Part shown: in pieces, positions 41,044 to 54,525 of the stretch | Numbering within the stretch: position 1 is the first letter of the stretch | Layout of the letters: the number at the start of each line of letters is the position of its first letter | NCBI GenBank assembly: GCA_948567375.1 | Contig: OX419758.1 | Coordinates: 2,051,001 to 2,115,000, forward strand | Direction: 5' to 3' | DNA: 64,000 nucleotides | From: Lunularia cruciata | Lineage: Eukaryota; Streptophyta; Marchantiopsida; Lunulariales; Lunulariaceae | Made by a program: the position numbers and the translations under genes | Notes under the pieces: model-generated | Databases searched by the model: none | Told to the model about the DNA's origin: nothing | Seen by the model: only the letters and a program-made list of their open reading frames with translations

Positions 41044-42395
41044 AGGAAGAGTGACCAATTGTACGAACTACGCAACGTGGGAGATCCAAACATGACCATC
41101 ATTTTCTCCACGGTTTTTGCCCGGACGCCCGACGAGGCAGACTCAATTACACTTATCCACATGGATTACTCAGTCGGAGGAGTTCAATGAGTCATGGGCA
41201 CAACTTTGGCCCAAGACCTGGCTCGCAGATAGGTTTCCGAGAGCACGGATTTTTACCGCCAAGTATGACACCAGTCTAGAGGTTACATCGAGGGGCGGTA
41301 GATTGGATCTATATGTGTTGGGAGAGCAACTGGTTAAAGGTATTTATGATCCACCGCAGTGTGAACCCGGAATCTCGGAGCTGCCTGTTGTCTTGGTGGG
41401 GCATTGCATTGGAGGAATTATCATGAAACAATTTTTGCTATCCGCTCACCGAACGCGGGGTTCCGATTCACCTGAGAAAGCAACGGAGAAGAAGATAGAA
41501 GGATTCTTGAGAAACGTTGGACTTCTTTGCTACTATTCTACACCCCATAAAGGACTGAATGTTCTCACGACAACTGCGAATGACAAATCTCCAATGTTGG
41601 AGGTCGCTACATTAGTCAATAATGAAGTTGCAAGATTACATCAGGACCTTAACAAGATACTGCGGATGTCCGCAAATGGCGAGTAGCTGCAGTGGGTGCA
41701 ACTCTCCCTACAAATCGGGTAAATATTCCTTTCCATAGTTGAGATCTCCTGATAACAGAGTAATCCTTTAAACATCATTTGTGGCTCCTTAGAAATAACA
41801 ATTCTTTGAGGCCACTAGGAACAACGATTACTTGACAAAAATTGCATCGATTGATTCTTCAAAGCAGTTGAATTGTGGTGAACATGATGAAACATTTATC
41901 GTTAAGGTACGCAATGTTAAAAGAATGTTTTATACAAATCATATTGGACATGATACGGGGTAGTTTGTTCAGACAGAAACAGATGTGTTCATGTCTGGAA
42001 GTTCAACCGAAATCGTGCAAGCTTAGAACAGTGAGAATATAGATTGAACCTTCCGCGGAATCATTATGTAGTTATCTCTTAGTCCACAGGATCACAATTG
42101 AGATCAGGAAGACACGGAGTTGAATCCAATGCACATAGAGTTTACAGGGTGCATGTTATTTTATGTTACAACAAATTTGGTATCTGACTGTTACCATTTA
42201 AGTCATTTGTGGTCCTCTGTGCAGCCCCCAGTAGGATTCGACGATATTCTTGTTGAGGAAGTATCGTCCAGAGCAGGAGATTATGTTTCAGTGCATAAAG
42301 ATCACTTCTCAATCTGCCGACCAGAGAGCAGGACTTCCAACGCTTTTCTACATCTTGTAAATAGTATCAAAAGTACCATTGACGTCCAGCAGTAG
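41044..42395 (+). pseudogene. Alpha/beta-hydrolase gene B (SERAC1-like / HNL-type), broken
   Basis: Homologous to gene A. The 5' part needs two frame changes: LYELRNVGDPNMTIIF in one frame, FLHGFCPD in a second, and LSTWITQSEEFNESW onward in a third. The core has WLADRFPRARIFTAKYD, VVLVGHCIGGIIM at about 41398-41415 and GLLCYYSTPHKG. The exon end (VAAVGATLPTNR, donor GG|GTAAAT) lies in yet another frame after a stop at 41684. Further exons lie at about 41811-41909 and 42218-42395 (acceptor TGTGCAG) with the histidine motif KDHFSIC. The nucleophile Ser of GHSxGG is Cys here. Several frameshifts make this a pseudogene unless the assembly is faulty. No NB-ARC or LRR region follows. Confidence 0.72.
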
Positions 42396-42399
42396 GCTC

Positions 42400-43270
42400 C
42401 CAGCTCAGGTATGAGCAATTCAGGAGAACCTCCTCTTCATGCAACAGCATGAGGTGAAGACATGAAATAGAAATGGGTTGAATGAAATACCAATGAGCAT
42501 AGCAGATATATATATAATGTGGCTTCAAAAGGGACTGTAAATATGAGGTAAGTTCTTGCATGGTCAACCCAATTCAGATAACTCCGAAGTTCAATTTCCT
42601 ACTGACGAAGAATGAATCCGGCTTGACTGGACTTGCAGGCTTTCCCATACTCTCCCATTCTCTCTTGACAGTACTGGGGGTGATATGAGCGAAATATGAC
42701 ATTTGAAATGCAAAGGAAGAGCCAACGACATATAACGGTCCTGGAATCTCGGTTCATTTTGACATGGTTAACAAGAGGACAAGTCCTGAGTATGGCACCG
42801 AATGGCATTGATTAGAAGGATGCCAAGTATAAAAGCTTCCTTTGAAGAAGCTCACAGTCCTTCGTGTACAGGAGTGCACGAGTAGGAATAATATTCCTAA
42901 TCTGGTGCTAACGCAAGATTAAGCAAAAGTAATCACCGACTTTACAATTCGAAACTACTTGTGATATCGAATTCTGAAATCCTTTCCTCCAAAGTTGTAG
43001 TGCCTCTCCCTCGAGACACCACAGCTCTATTTGGAGGCAAAGCCAACAAGGGAATTGCAGCACTTTGAATTGTAGTCTCATTTCACATGAAGCTGTTTCG
43101 CTGCAATTCCTTGTCTCTAGAACATCTTGAGTAATTGCATTGTTGGTCACTGATTGAGGTGAAGGATTGCAAGCTGCCGCTGACGATTCCTGGAACTGAT
43201 GACGAAATTGGAAAACCTGATAGAAACCTGAGGAAAACCTGATAGAAAATGCACTGTGAGGAGGCGATAA
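42400..43270. other. Unassigned intergenic stretch
   Basis: No recognisable gene. A minus-strand open block at 42908-43150 (Cys/Trp-rich, WLCLQIELWCLEGEALQLW) has no family I can name. Confidence 0.4.
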
Positions 43271-43275
43271 ACTTT

Positions 43276-43461
43276 TGGAATCCCTTAGATAGAGATTATA
43301 GAGTAACGAATGGGAGAGAGTTCTCGAGTATAGTTAGTGGTTTATTAAGTTAATTATAGTCCTCGGTTTCCACTAAGTAAACTAAGTCCATTGAGTCCAT
43401 TATAGTTCGCTAACTCCACTACATAGTGTGGATCACAAATGCATATTATATGAATCTAACA
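43276..43461 (-). repeat. Copia 3' LTR
   Basis: About 186 bp. On the minus strand it begins TGTTAGATTCATATAATATG and ends near GGGATTCCA. It matches 47117-47297, with a shared TAGTCCATT-GA-TCCATTATAGT core. Confidence 0.8.
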
Positions 43462-46400
43462 ACCATTCTTAGTGGGTGTTTTGTAATTGTTTATTTATCG
43501 AAAACTCCTAGTGCATGACAAAACCTTGTATGCAATTCTCTAGTCAATCTTTTAGTGAAAATGTCAGCAGTATTATCTTTGGTGTCCACCTGGCAATCAG
43601 AGATCTCCTTGTCTTCAACTCCTTCTTTGATACAGTAGAATCTGATATCTATATGCTTCGTTTTCTCATACTACGTTGGAGTAGCAAGGTCAATTCCGAT
43701 GTGTTGCCAGAGTACAGTTTCATTGTTTCTCCAAGGAAACCCAGGTCACTTAATAATCCCGTATGCTATATTTCTTCAGTAATTGCCTTTGATAGAGCCA
43801 TGTATTCAACTTTGGTGCTAGATAGTGAAATAAAAGCTTGCTTTTGCTTGACCAACAGCTGGTGCATTATAGAGAATAAAGCAGTATCCTCCTTTAGATC
43901 TTCTTTTGTACTGATCTCCCCCCAATCTGAGTCGAAGTACCCATGAATGGGAATACTAGATGTAGTGTGACAGTGTATCGACCAATGTACCAGATAATCC
44001 TTTTAACAGGCTTCTAGTGGTTCAGGCCAGGATTTGCCATATACCTGGCAATGACCGTGATTGTTCTCCATGGATTGAAGGTCATCTTGAATAAGCTCAA
44101 GCCATTTATTGGAATGAAGTCCAGCAATAGCACCTTCATAAGTGTCAAGATTACAATTGGATGGAGAATAATGCATGCCTAGTGCACTAGCAAGTTCCAA
44201 TAGTGCATCATAGTTTCTATTTTGAGAGCGAATTCTGGTGCCTTGGTGTACATAAGTAGCAAAAGGCACTTGGATAGCATCTAGGGAAGAATGTTTAGGC
44301 CTCCTAGTGTAAACAATAGTAAAGGATCATGAGGACATGTGTGAAAGTGCATGAATTGGAAGATAATGACTTTAGTGATGAAGATAATGGAGAAGGAATT
44401 GATGGAACCGTAAAATTGTGATAGAAGGTGATGTAGATAGAGTAGGAGTTGGTGGAGATAGATTGGGATTGAGAACTAGAAGCAAGAGAGGAAATGAAAA
44501 TTTTGGATCACATGTGAAATCTAGTTGAACATATTGAGTGGTAGAACAATGTTTATGTTCATGAGCATAGGTATGTTCTTGAAACTAAGCATCTCTTAAT
44601 AGAAAAATGAAGTTATCATACATCTTCTTTAGTTTATAAGCTTTACTTTCCTAATCATAGCCAAGGAAACTTTGAAGTAACGAGAGATTAGGTTTACAAC
44701 CAAGTCAAAGTTGGAAGGGTGTAACTTCGGAGGAGATAGCTCTGGTAGGATTTAGATTTAGTAGAAAGTTGGCAGTTTGTAGTGCCTCTCCCCAATAAGG
44801 CTTGTGGAGTCCACAATCAAATAACATAGAGTGGATTGTTTCCACCAATGTTTTGTTCCTTTCTCTAAGCAACACCATTTTGTTAAGAAGTGTGTGGAGT
44901 ATTGAATTGGCACATGATGCCTTTTGTTTTGCTTAAAAGATGAAATCTATAGATGTGTATTCACCACCATTGTTAGAGTGTAGCACTTGGACCTTCTGAT
45001 TGAGTTGAGTCTATGCATAGTTCACATATTCTTGGAAACAAGTAAAAACTTAATGTTTGAACTTGATTAGATACAAGAATGTGTACCTTGTGTAATCATC
45101 AATGAATGTAACAAAATATTTATAACCAATACAAGTAGTAGAAGAGATGGACCACAAACATAATAATGGGTGAGAGCTAATAGATAGTAGCTCTAGTAGC
45201 TCTTTCCAAGGGAAAAGAAATTTGAGTTTGCGTGTCATGAAGACAAGGTAAATAGGTTAGGATAGATCCGATCCATCCGAGCAATCAGATTTTTGTCTTG
45301 TAGAAGTTGAAATAGATTCATGTTCATGTGCTTGAGATGTTTGTACCATAGGGAAGTAATTGCAAAAGATGTACCCTCAAAGGAATATACATTACAATTG
45401 CTTGAGATGATTGAGATTGAGTTGATGTAGAGACAACAACATCTTGAGGTTGTTCAATTGTCTCTCTAAGAAGCCAAAATTTGTCCAATTTAGGATAGGA
45501 TGCAATCATTTTTTGCAGATCATTATAAAGGAAAATGCATGTTTCCTTTAATTGAAATGGTCCATATGATTTGTTCAACTGAAGTGCTGAAAAGGGAATC
45601 TTGTTTAGCAAAGGAACATGTATAACATCTTCTAGCATGTATGAGTTCTTTGAACAAGCAAGCTTAATAGAAATTGTCCCATGACCTAGAATAAGAATGT
45701 TGGAACCATCAAGTAAACTTGTCTAGGTGGCGAGTATGTTCATAGACCAAGAAACAAGTTTGTTGATAGGTCATGTGTTGAGAAGCAACAATATCAATGT
45801 ACCATTACTTGTCCCGAGTGATTGAAGGAACAACATCAATGTTATACAAAGAGAGGTGAGTTGTAGAAGCGTTTGCATGATGGTGTTCATTGCCTGCTGT
45901 CTCGTTTGCATCAGCAATGCACTTGCAATAGTCTTTGATGTGATGTCCTTTCTTGAGCAATAGTGACAAATGAAAGAAGATCAAGAGGAACTTCCTCCAA
46001 AAGACCTAGAGAAAGAACTCTGGTATTGACCAAAAGATCTATTGAAAGAATTTTGACCAAAAAACCATGAGATTCATTGTTCTAACTCTCCTTGCCTTTG
46101 CCTTTGTTTGTATAAGAAGATGTAGAGCCTTGTGTGATTGTTAGAGCAGTTGCTTGCTCTGCAAGATCTTCATACCTCATATTGGTCTCTTCTTGAAGAA
46201 GCATAGCAATGACATCAAAGAGATGTATTTCCTTATGTGTTTATAATGATTGGAAAAAATACTCAAAACTAGAGGGCACAAATCTCATCAAATGGAGCTT
46301 AGCTTGCTGGTCATCAATTAGGTTGTTCATGGCAGCCAATTGGATGAGGACTCCATGAAAATTAGTAATGTATTTTGTTACAATGGTACTTTCATGCATC

Positions 46401-47116
46401 TTTTAATGTATCAAAGTGTCCAATAGATACATGAGTGTGACATCCTTTGTACCTTCGTATATGGTAGTTAAATCTATCCATTCTTCACTTGTGTGCTTTT
46501 GGGTGGTAGTAACAAAATGAGGAACTAATGCTGAATTTATTATTTCAAGAACAACAAGAATTCTTGTGCTCCCAATCAGATAGAATAGTTGCAAAAATAG
46601 GTTTGACTTCAATACCATAAAAATTGAACATACTTTCAACTTAAGAGCAAGATAATTTTTCCAAGATTTGAAATAATTATTGGTGAATTTGACAAAAGTG
46701 GAGTCAAATCAAATAGATGGAGTAGCAAATATAGTAACAATGGAAGCACCAACACCAACACCAACAACATGACAATTACTAGCACCAACAACACCAACAG
46801 CACCAAAAATAGAGATAACTATTGATTCACAAAGAATAGTGAAAAATTTATATTCCAAAACCTAGATTAACAAAAAAAATAAAAGAGAAAGTTCTCACTC
46901 AAAGTCCAAAAAAAGAGATATTCTTCTCTCCATACATACTAAAGTTTTCTAGATATAATAAGGTTTAAGAGAATTAACTCTCTCAAACTTTCAAAATTAT
47001 GTACTAAACGTCCCTTGGCAACTAAGGAGAAATTATGAAGCTTATCATTCTATTGCCATGATAAAAAATGCAATGAGAGCAAGCAAGGTATTGTGAGGAA
47101 AATGGCTAACTTAAGA

Positions 47117-47297
47117 TATCCTTAAGATTTAGATAGAGATTATCTAAAAATAAATGTTGAAAGATCTCAATAATAGATTGTGGTCTAGTAAATCAATTAT
47201 AGTCCATTGACTCCATTGAATCCATTATAGTCCATTAACTCCAATATCTAATGACAAGATAGTGGTCACCACTAACGTATATTATATAAATCTAACA
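47117..47297 (-). repeat. Copia 5' LTR
   Basis: Diverged partner of the 43276-43461 LTR, beginning TGTTAGATTTATATAATATA on the minus strand. The next 450 bp (47298-47745) hold no recognised feature. Confidence 0.75.
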
Positions 47298-47746
47298 AAA
47301 CCTAAATTCAGAGTAATTACATTCTCTTGTGATGTGGATTAATTAGCTAACCTAATAGAGTGCGCACATAAGACACGCTCTACTTTATAGAAGTTAGAGA
47401 GGTCACTTGACTTGGACTGGCCACTTCACATTGCTCAATAATGTGTGTCAATTTTGACATCCATAAGGCTTTAAAACATTGATGGAAAGAGTATCTTAAT
47501 GTGTCCATAGGAGAGCACAAGTCCGGCAATTAACTTGAACGTAAGTCAACCTCATATGTATACATGTGATGGCAGGTCAATTTGGATTATTGATTGGCAA
47601 TAACCAGCTCTTGAACTAGGGTATGTCAAGTAAGGAGTTTGGGGCTTGCAAATATCAATATCTTTTGACTCCCACATTTGTTTTGAACAAAAGAAGGCTC
47701 ATCAGATTCAAATTCCCTTCTAATAGTCATCCTTCATATATTCAAG

Positions 47747-48790
47747 ATGGATTTTTGTGATCTCATGTTTTTCTTATTAGTGGAGTCTGAAACAAAAAAT
47801 CTCATGGAGTTAGCCACATTGTTGAGGGGAGAAATAATTTATGAACAAGAAGAAGGTACTACATTGGAGTTTTGGAGCCGGTTCTTGATTATTTTTTGCT
47901 ATCTCAAAGAGGAATACCAAGAGATTTCCGGGTGATACCAAGATAGTACACATGGTGGGAGATTTTTCACAAGCAAGTATGGTCAATGGATTCAAACAAT
48001 CTAAACAATCATATGAGAAGCAAATACAAAATGTCATATTAGAGTTTTAAGAAATTGGTTGATGAGATTGAACCACATGTGCCTACTATATGTAAATGGC
48101 TATATGCTAGAAAAAGAGTGGAGTTAGAGAAATGTGTAGTTGTAGTTTACACAAATTTGCACAACAATTCACCATTGAGAACTCTTAGTGATCTATATTG
48201 CCTTGGTGAATTGGATATAGTGAAGTACATTATAATTATAGTCAAGATATTGATAAACAAAGACAAAATATACTCTAAATACATCTGATGGCCTACAGTA
48301 GTAGAATGTATTGAGAGCATGTCAAAATTTGCACAAATATATGGAATTCCACAAATCATTGGTTGTATAAATGGTACGCATATCAAACTAAGAATCAAAC
48401 CAGCTATGAGATTTTATCTTGAGCACTATAGGAATAGACACTCAGATTACCCTATTCTACTACAAGGTGTTTGTGATGCGGATCTTCAGTTTTGGTACTT
48501 GTGTTGTATAATGCCTGGATTTGCTCATGATGTTGCACACTTATGATAGTCCAACTTATATCAAGCAATGGAATCAAGGACAACTCTCATTCAACCAACA
48601 CTCATTTTGCCATAAGAAAACCATACAACACAAGTGATTCCACCATTGATCCTTGGAGATATAGCTTATCTATTACATCAATGGTTGTTGAAATGATGGC
48701 ATCAACATTCACATGAAGGAGAACCTATGTAGAATATATTTGACAACCACACATCAAAAAAATGTATAATAAATGTATTTTGAGAGTGAA
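47747..48790 (+). pseudogene. PIF/Harbinger transposase (HARBI1/ALP1-like), decayed
   Basis: DDE transposase of the Harbinger superfamily, read in pieces. VDEIEPHVP, RTLSDLYCLGE and VVKYI-like blocks lie at 48055-48290. After a stop, IPQIIGCINGTHIKL and LQGVCDADLQFWYL follow at 48319-48540, then, in another frame, LGDIAYLLHQWLLKWW near 48655. The first catalytic motif is GCINGTH where GxIDGTH is usual, so Asp has become Asn. At least three stops or frameshifts occur. Terminal inverted repeats were not found. Confidence 0.82.
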
Positions 48791-48969
48791 GGTATTTACT
48801 TACTCAAGATAACATTCCACTTTGATTGTTTTTCAAGATTTCAAGCTCTATTTGTTTCAATTCAAGCATTTGGCTTATTAAATCCATCTTACATTGTTCT
48901 TGAACCATCATCAAGTCAAATTTATGATCTTCCTACAATGATCTCTTCTCATTTGCTTCCTTGACTACT

Positions 48970-49870
48970 TGAGTAAATTCAAGCATACACTACTCAATTC
49001 CATCTCTAGCTTCCTTTGAGCCTCTTTGCTTTTTGTTAGGCCGTCCAACAACACCAGGTTGAGCACAAGCTTTTGTCTTGGGACTAATTGTGCTTTGATT
49101 ACTAATTGTCTCTATAGAAGATGTAGAGACTTGTGGTATCTCTTTCTCCTTGTCGGATATCATAGCATCCGTATATGATTGTTCGATTTGATTTATATGA
49201 AATGTTTCTTCACTCCCATCAATAGTTTCATCAATCAAGTCTACCAACCTTCTCTCACAAGTTATAGAAGTGTTGATACCACCATCACATGCTCCCAGAA
49301 TGCCTTGTTCTTTGGGTGAACCACCTCTAATTTTGTGCATCTGTTCATAGAACTCTCATGAACTTGGTTTTGTGCCTATGATTTGTTTCCCTTCTCAACT
49401 TTGCATTTTTTAACCATAGCATCAAGCTTGTTCCTTAGAATCTATGGCTCATAAGGTGGTGTTATACCAATACTTCATTGACCCAATTAGCAAACAACCT
49501 CCATTGAACTTGACTTACATTGCCTTGGTTACAATGATTAAAATAAATGTTTTCATACATATCCAAAAAAACTTCACATGACTAGAAATCCACTCCACTT
49601 TAGCTTTCTTCGGAATAGAGACACTTGTGAACATAATTGACAAAAAATCAACATAATGTTATTTTGGAGTAGTATCTCAATCTACATAATGAAATAGTCA
49701 AAATCATACCTCTCATAGGAGCATCCTTTGATGTTGATTTCTTCTTTTTTGCACCAAGATTCTTTTTGGATGGAGCCTTTGAATCTCTCACCAATATATT
49801 TGGTTCCATAGGTGAAAGAGCTCTTGAGGTATTCTCATTTTGTGCAATCTCTTCCATTCTTTGACACAAA
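48970..49870 (-). pseudogene. PIF/Harbinger second ORF (Myb/SANT-like), decayed
   Basis: Minus-strand pieces convergent with the transposase. A lysine-rich segment comes first (49869 to 49648, KKNLGAKKKKSTSKDAP), then a helix-rich part near 49500-49400 with RNKLDAMVKKCKVEKGNK, and an acidic tail (49340 to 48990). Plant PIF/Harbinger elements carry a second gene for a Myb/SANT DNA-binding protein that assists the transposase; position and composition fit, but motif evidence is weak. Confidence 0.5.
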
Positions 49871-51620
49871 ATTCAAAAATATACATGAAGATTGACATTT
49901 AGTTTGACACAAAGCTTTCAGACCTAAAATGCCTTTAATTTTAAGTCACACATGACAAGCACTAAATAACATTCAATTCAAACTATAAAGTAGTACAATA
50001 GGTCCAAAAGTGAAAAGGTTAAAACACATTACATATGCATCCAATCTCAAAGGTCAAAAGTCAAAATCAAAGATGTATTTTCTTGGAAAGACGAATGACT
50101 CAATCTTGCAAAAACTGAAAGTTGGAAGGCTCATTCTTGAGAAAACTTAAACCTATCATTAAAAGGGAACTTTGATAGTTCTATTGCATGTTGTATCACA
50201 CGACCCATTAAACTAGAGAATTATCGGTTTGAAAGGGCTCAAACAAAGCTAAAGTTGAATGACATATAGGCTCCAGTAGAGGGTCTACACGTCAAGCAGA
50301 CCCAACGTGCATATGAGCTCCGATAGTGCTCCATCAAAATCATGGTTGCTAGACTTTGTCTTTTAGTGGGCTACCAGAGCTTGATAGATCCATGTGAATT
50401 GGGTAAGAGGAGTTGGAGATCACTCAACCCGGACTGAATTATAGTAAAGTTGAGTGAGCAAATAAAGGAGCATGCTGGTAGAAATGTCCTCTTTACCAAA
50501 CTGATTACAAAACATAAATTTCTTTTTTATTAAACGAACTATAATAGATAAAAGATAGTCACCACTTCAAAGTATTTCTCTAGTGATAAATGTATCATTG
50601 GGTATTGAGTTATTTGATGTATTGAATGACAAAAAAGGTGTCTATTTCAAATCTAGTTCTTACTTTTGGTCCTACCAATTAGAGTTTCATTTAACACATG
50701 ACCACACAAATTAGACAAGGAATGAGAGAACCATAACACAGAGGAGCACCATGAATTCCCAAGCATTTGACACAAAGAATATGAGGTGAAGATGGTAAAA
50801 GGAGTGGACTTGCTTGAGAGGCTATAAGAAGCTAGGCAAAATAAACATGTAGGTGGATATTACTGAATATACAAAACAACATGCAACCCAATTGTTGACT
50901 TGCTTGTACAATGTTTGGACTGGAACTAGAAGGAAAAATGTGGCACAAGACTTATAGTTATGATTTTGCCTAACGCAAGCATAGCTTGAAGTAAGGAATG
51001 AAATAAAAAATAATAGGAGTGAGGCAACTTTATTGAAATACCTTACCCAAAAAAAGCTTCACATTCTTGATCCAAAGCATGGTGGTTTAGAATACTACAA
51101 GTAACAAATGACCAAACTAGTAAGCATTGAAGACACTCTAAAGGGAAAAAAAGCAATAAACCATTCGTTCCTATTTAAGTGCTTGCCAAGTTTGAATCAT
51201 TCTTGCACTAGATGTTTATCGCAGTTAAAGGGTTGCTCTTGTCAAGTCATTTCCACCTTTGCATATGGCTTGACATACAACAAAACCAAGCTTCAAGGCA
51301 CTATACTCCATGCATGTGCATTTCTAGGTACCTTGGACAGCAGAAGTGCAAGATGACTTCAGGTGTGTATGTGCCGCGCAAAGGACAACACGAGCATTGG
51401 TCAGGTTGTGTTTAGGCTTGCATATGATAAGCTTGTAGGAGAGGCATTAATTTTTTTAATTTCTTTTAACAAAAGAAAATTGGTTCTTGTTGGGCAAGTT
51501 CAATGGCTTTGTATGAATTAGTTGGTGTGTACATGTCGCATGTCATAACACAAGCATTGCTAGGATTCACTTTCTACTACTCAAATATTGTTGGTTAGTT
51601 ATAGTATACTCCTCTGCTTG
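49871..51620. other. Unassigned AT-rich stretch
   Basis: No gene, LTR or tandem repeat recognised; all ORFs are short and lack family motifs. Confidence 0.5.
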
Positions 51621-54525
51621 ACTTAGGTCTCCAACCCTAATGATGTTGCTGATGGTCCACATAATGGTGCAAATGGTGCAAGTGATGGTAGGTCCTACCG
51701 TATGATTAGTTATCTTCACAAAAAATCTGGCCACCACCAAGTAGTCCTTGAGAAACTACCAATATAACTATGGCTGCCAACACTACCACTCCAGCATGCA
51801 AGCAAGCTAGCTTCATGATAATGTGCCTAGAGAGGCAATTCAAGCACATGCTAAGAGTGATGGATTGAGTAGGCAAGGTATTCTTGGAACATAGCCGATG
51901 ACTACTAGTAAGAGTGATCTTCTTGGGGTACATCTAGGTGAACAAGGTCTATTTGGGATGCACCCTTGGTCTACTTGGGATGAAACTAGAGGATATTTGG
52001 AGTTTGTAGCAAGCATAGAGGGAGTTTTTTGCTCTAATATTGGAGACTCTAGTAGTTTGGAGCATGACAATATCTCTCCCAAAGGCCCATTGTAGTAGCC
52101 AATCAATGTGACTTCCACTTCTATATCAATTACAAAGGATACATGGGAGAGCCAAACATTGGACCCAAGCTTACAAGAGAAGAAAGATGTATAGTTTGGA
52201 GGTTCTTGAGGAGCTACATGAGTCGTTTTGTCTTCAATATGAAGGATTTGGGTGTTATGAAAGGACTTGGTATTTGGATTGAGTTGACTTGTGATACACC
52301 AATCTTTTGACGTCTCTACAAGTACAATGATATGCAAAGACCTTGATTCAAAGTCAAAGACCTCTTTGAGGTTGGTTTGGTGGATACATCATATGGAGAA
52401 TATGCTTCAACTACAATGATGCCAGCCAATGATATGCATGGCAACTACACAAATAGGCAGATGTGTGGAAATTATTTTCCTCTCAACCAATGGACTAGAA
52501 CAATATGCATGGCAACTACAAGGATATGTGGATGTGTGGAGATTACTGTCATATCAACCAACAAACTATGCTGATTGGTATGCCATGCCTACATTAGAGG
52601 ACATCTTTGATCCAATTGGGCATGCAAAGGTCTTCAATACTTTGGATCTTTGAGTAGGATATCATTAGTTGCCGATTAAGGAGGAGGATAAGTCCAAGAT
52701 AACATTTTGGGCTATTGATCCTCCCGGTAAGGATGTATTGCATCAATGGTGGTTCTTACCATTTGGTTTAAAGAACACTCTTGTCAAGTTCTAGAGGGTC
52801 ATGGATAGGATCTAAGTAGGATTGGATTTTGCTTGATGCTATATTGATGACATTTTGGTCTACAACACTACAATGGAGGAGCATGAGAAACATTTTTTGA
52901 AGGTGTTTGAGAGATTGAGATCTCATGGACTCAAATTACATCTTAGGGAGTGCAGATTTTTCCATGAGCAGGTTGAGTATTTAGGTCACATGATTCACCT
53001 TGGTGGACTTGGTGTTCAATAGACCAAGGTGGAAGCTCTTGCTTATATTTCTTAGCCTATAGATGTGAGCAGGCGTAAGCATTCCTTGGGTTGGCAAACT
53101 TTTATCTTTGATATATTAGAGGATTCAGCACTACGGCTAAAGCTGACCAAGCTTACATAAGAGTGGGGTTGGGGAGATGAGCAAGAGAGAGCTTTCTTGG
53201 AGCTCAAGGAAAGGTTGACATTGGCTCCTATTTTGAGGAGATTGATCAAAGGATGACCATTTCAGGTTCATACTGATTGGAGTACATTGGAGCTTGGAGC
53301 AGTGCTCACCCAACATGATGATGAGGAGAAGGAGTTTATGGTGGCCTATGCTAGTTGCTAAAATAATTGAAAGGAGGTGAAATATAGTTCATATGAGAGA
53401 GAGAATGCTTGGCAATAGTATGGGCAGCAAGACATTGTGGATTTTACCTATTTGATAACCCTTTACCCTCATCATTGATCATCAACCACCAAAGTGGTTG
53501 ATGGAGTCTAACAAGCATGCATGAAAGTTTGCATGATGGGCTCTAGTTTTACAAGAGTATGATTTGACAATTATTCACAAACCTAGAGTGGCAAATTGTG
53601 ATGATGATGGGTTGAGTAGAAATCCATGTACTAGCTAGCAAGATCAGACTAAAGCACATTGGTATGGTAAGACAAATGAAGAGATAATGCCAAATTAGCA
53701 TGCATTTTCTTTTCTATGTATTTTTTAAGGCTTCAATGGTATCTCTCTTAATACAGACAAGAGGAGTTGTTGAGGTCTTAGATCTATAGAGTGGAGATGG
53801 TGGTATAGAGCAGCAAGACATTCATGAGGATGTCTTGGTGATGGACTATCTTTGCACCAATGTTGTGGGTGGCAAAATTGGTGCCAAGGAGAAAGACCGT
53901 GTCCTTCAACAAGCCAAGTGGTTCAGATTGGAGTGTAGACACTTCTGTATGTGTGAGAGGATGGTAGAGTGCAAGTAGTACCTCTTCCATCTTAGAGATC
54001 ACAATTGGTGCGTCATGCTCATGAGGAGCTTGGACACTTTGGAGTAAAGAAGACATATAGCTTACTCCAAATTCATTATTGGTGGTGCAATATGCAAACA
54101 TGTGTTTAGTAGTTTTTTGCTAGATGCATGGTTTGTGATCAAGTTAGAGCATCATTTAATGCTCTTATGTCTTAAATACACCCACTACATATTATGGGTT
54201 GGATTACTGCTAGATTTTGGACTTTGTTGGACCTTTACCATTGAATATGGGACATCATTGGTATGTTTTGGTTATGGTGGAGCACTTCTCGAAGTGGATT
54301 GAGTTGGTGCAACTTTCTGATAAGTCTAGTGAAAGGACACCTTATTCATTCCTAGATTAAGTTCTTAATGATTTTGGTGCACATACTAAGGTTTTGATTA
54401 ATCAAGGTATAGAGTCCTTGGGGGAGTTTCAGGTCTTGGTGTGACAAAGCCTTGATTGATCATCATATTACTTCTTGAGATCACCAGGAGGCTAGATGGC
54501 TCAACATAGAGAGTGGTTAGATGAC

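Larger units (their letters stand above)
43276..47297 (-). pseudogene. Ty1/copia retrotransposon, decayed
   Basis: Minus-strand order is gag (near 46640-46250), a protease block whose active motif reads YIDIVASQHM instead of D-T/S-G, a gag-pre-integrase block near 45640-45470 (LEDVIHVP), and integrase at about 45240-44750 (YFVTFIDDYTRYTFLYL, SNNGGEYTS). The N-terminal edge of RT follows at about 44110 (NKWLELIQDDLQSMENN), then RNase H at about 43940-43500 (GYFDSDWG). The RT core is missing, an internal deletion at about 43990-44030. Every domain carries stops. Short LTRs lie at both ends. No clear primer site or target duplication was seen. Confidence 0.88.

Noticed and set aside
43515-43946. 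143 aa plus-strand ORF
   Set aside because: The minus strand of the same segment encodes copia RNase H pieces, so this is a shadow frame.
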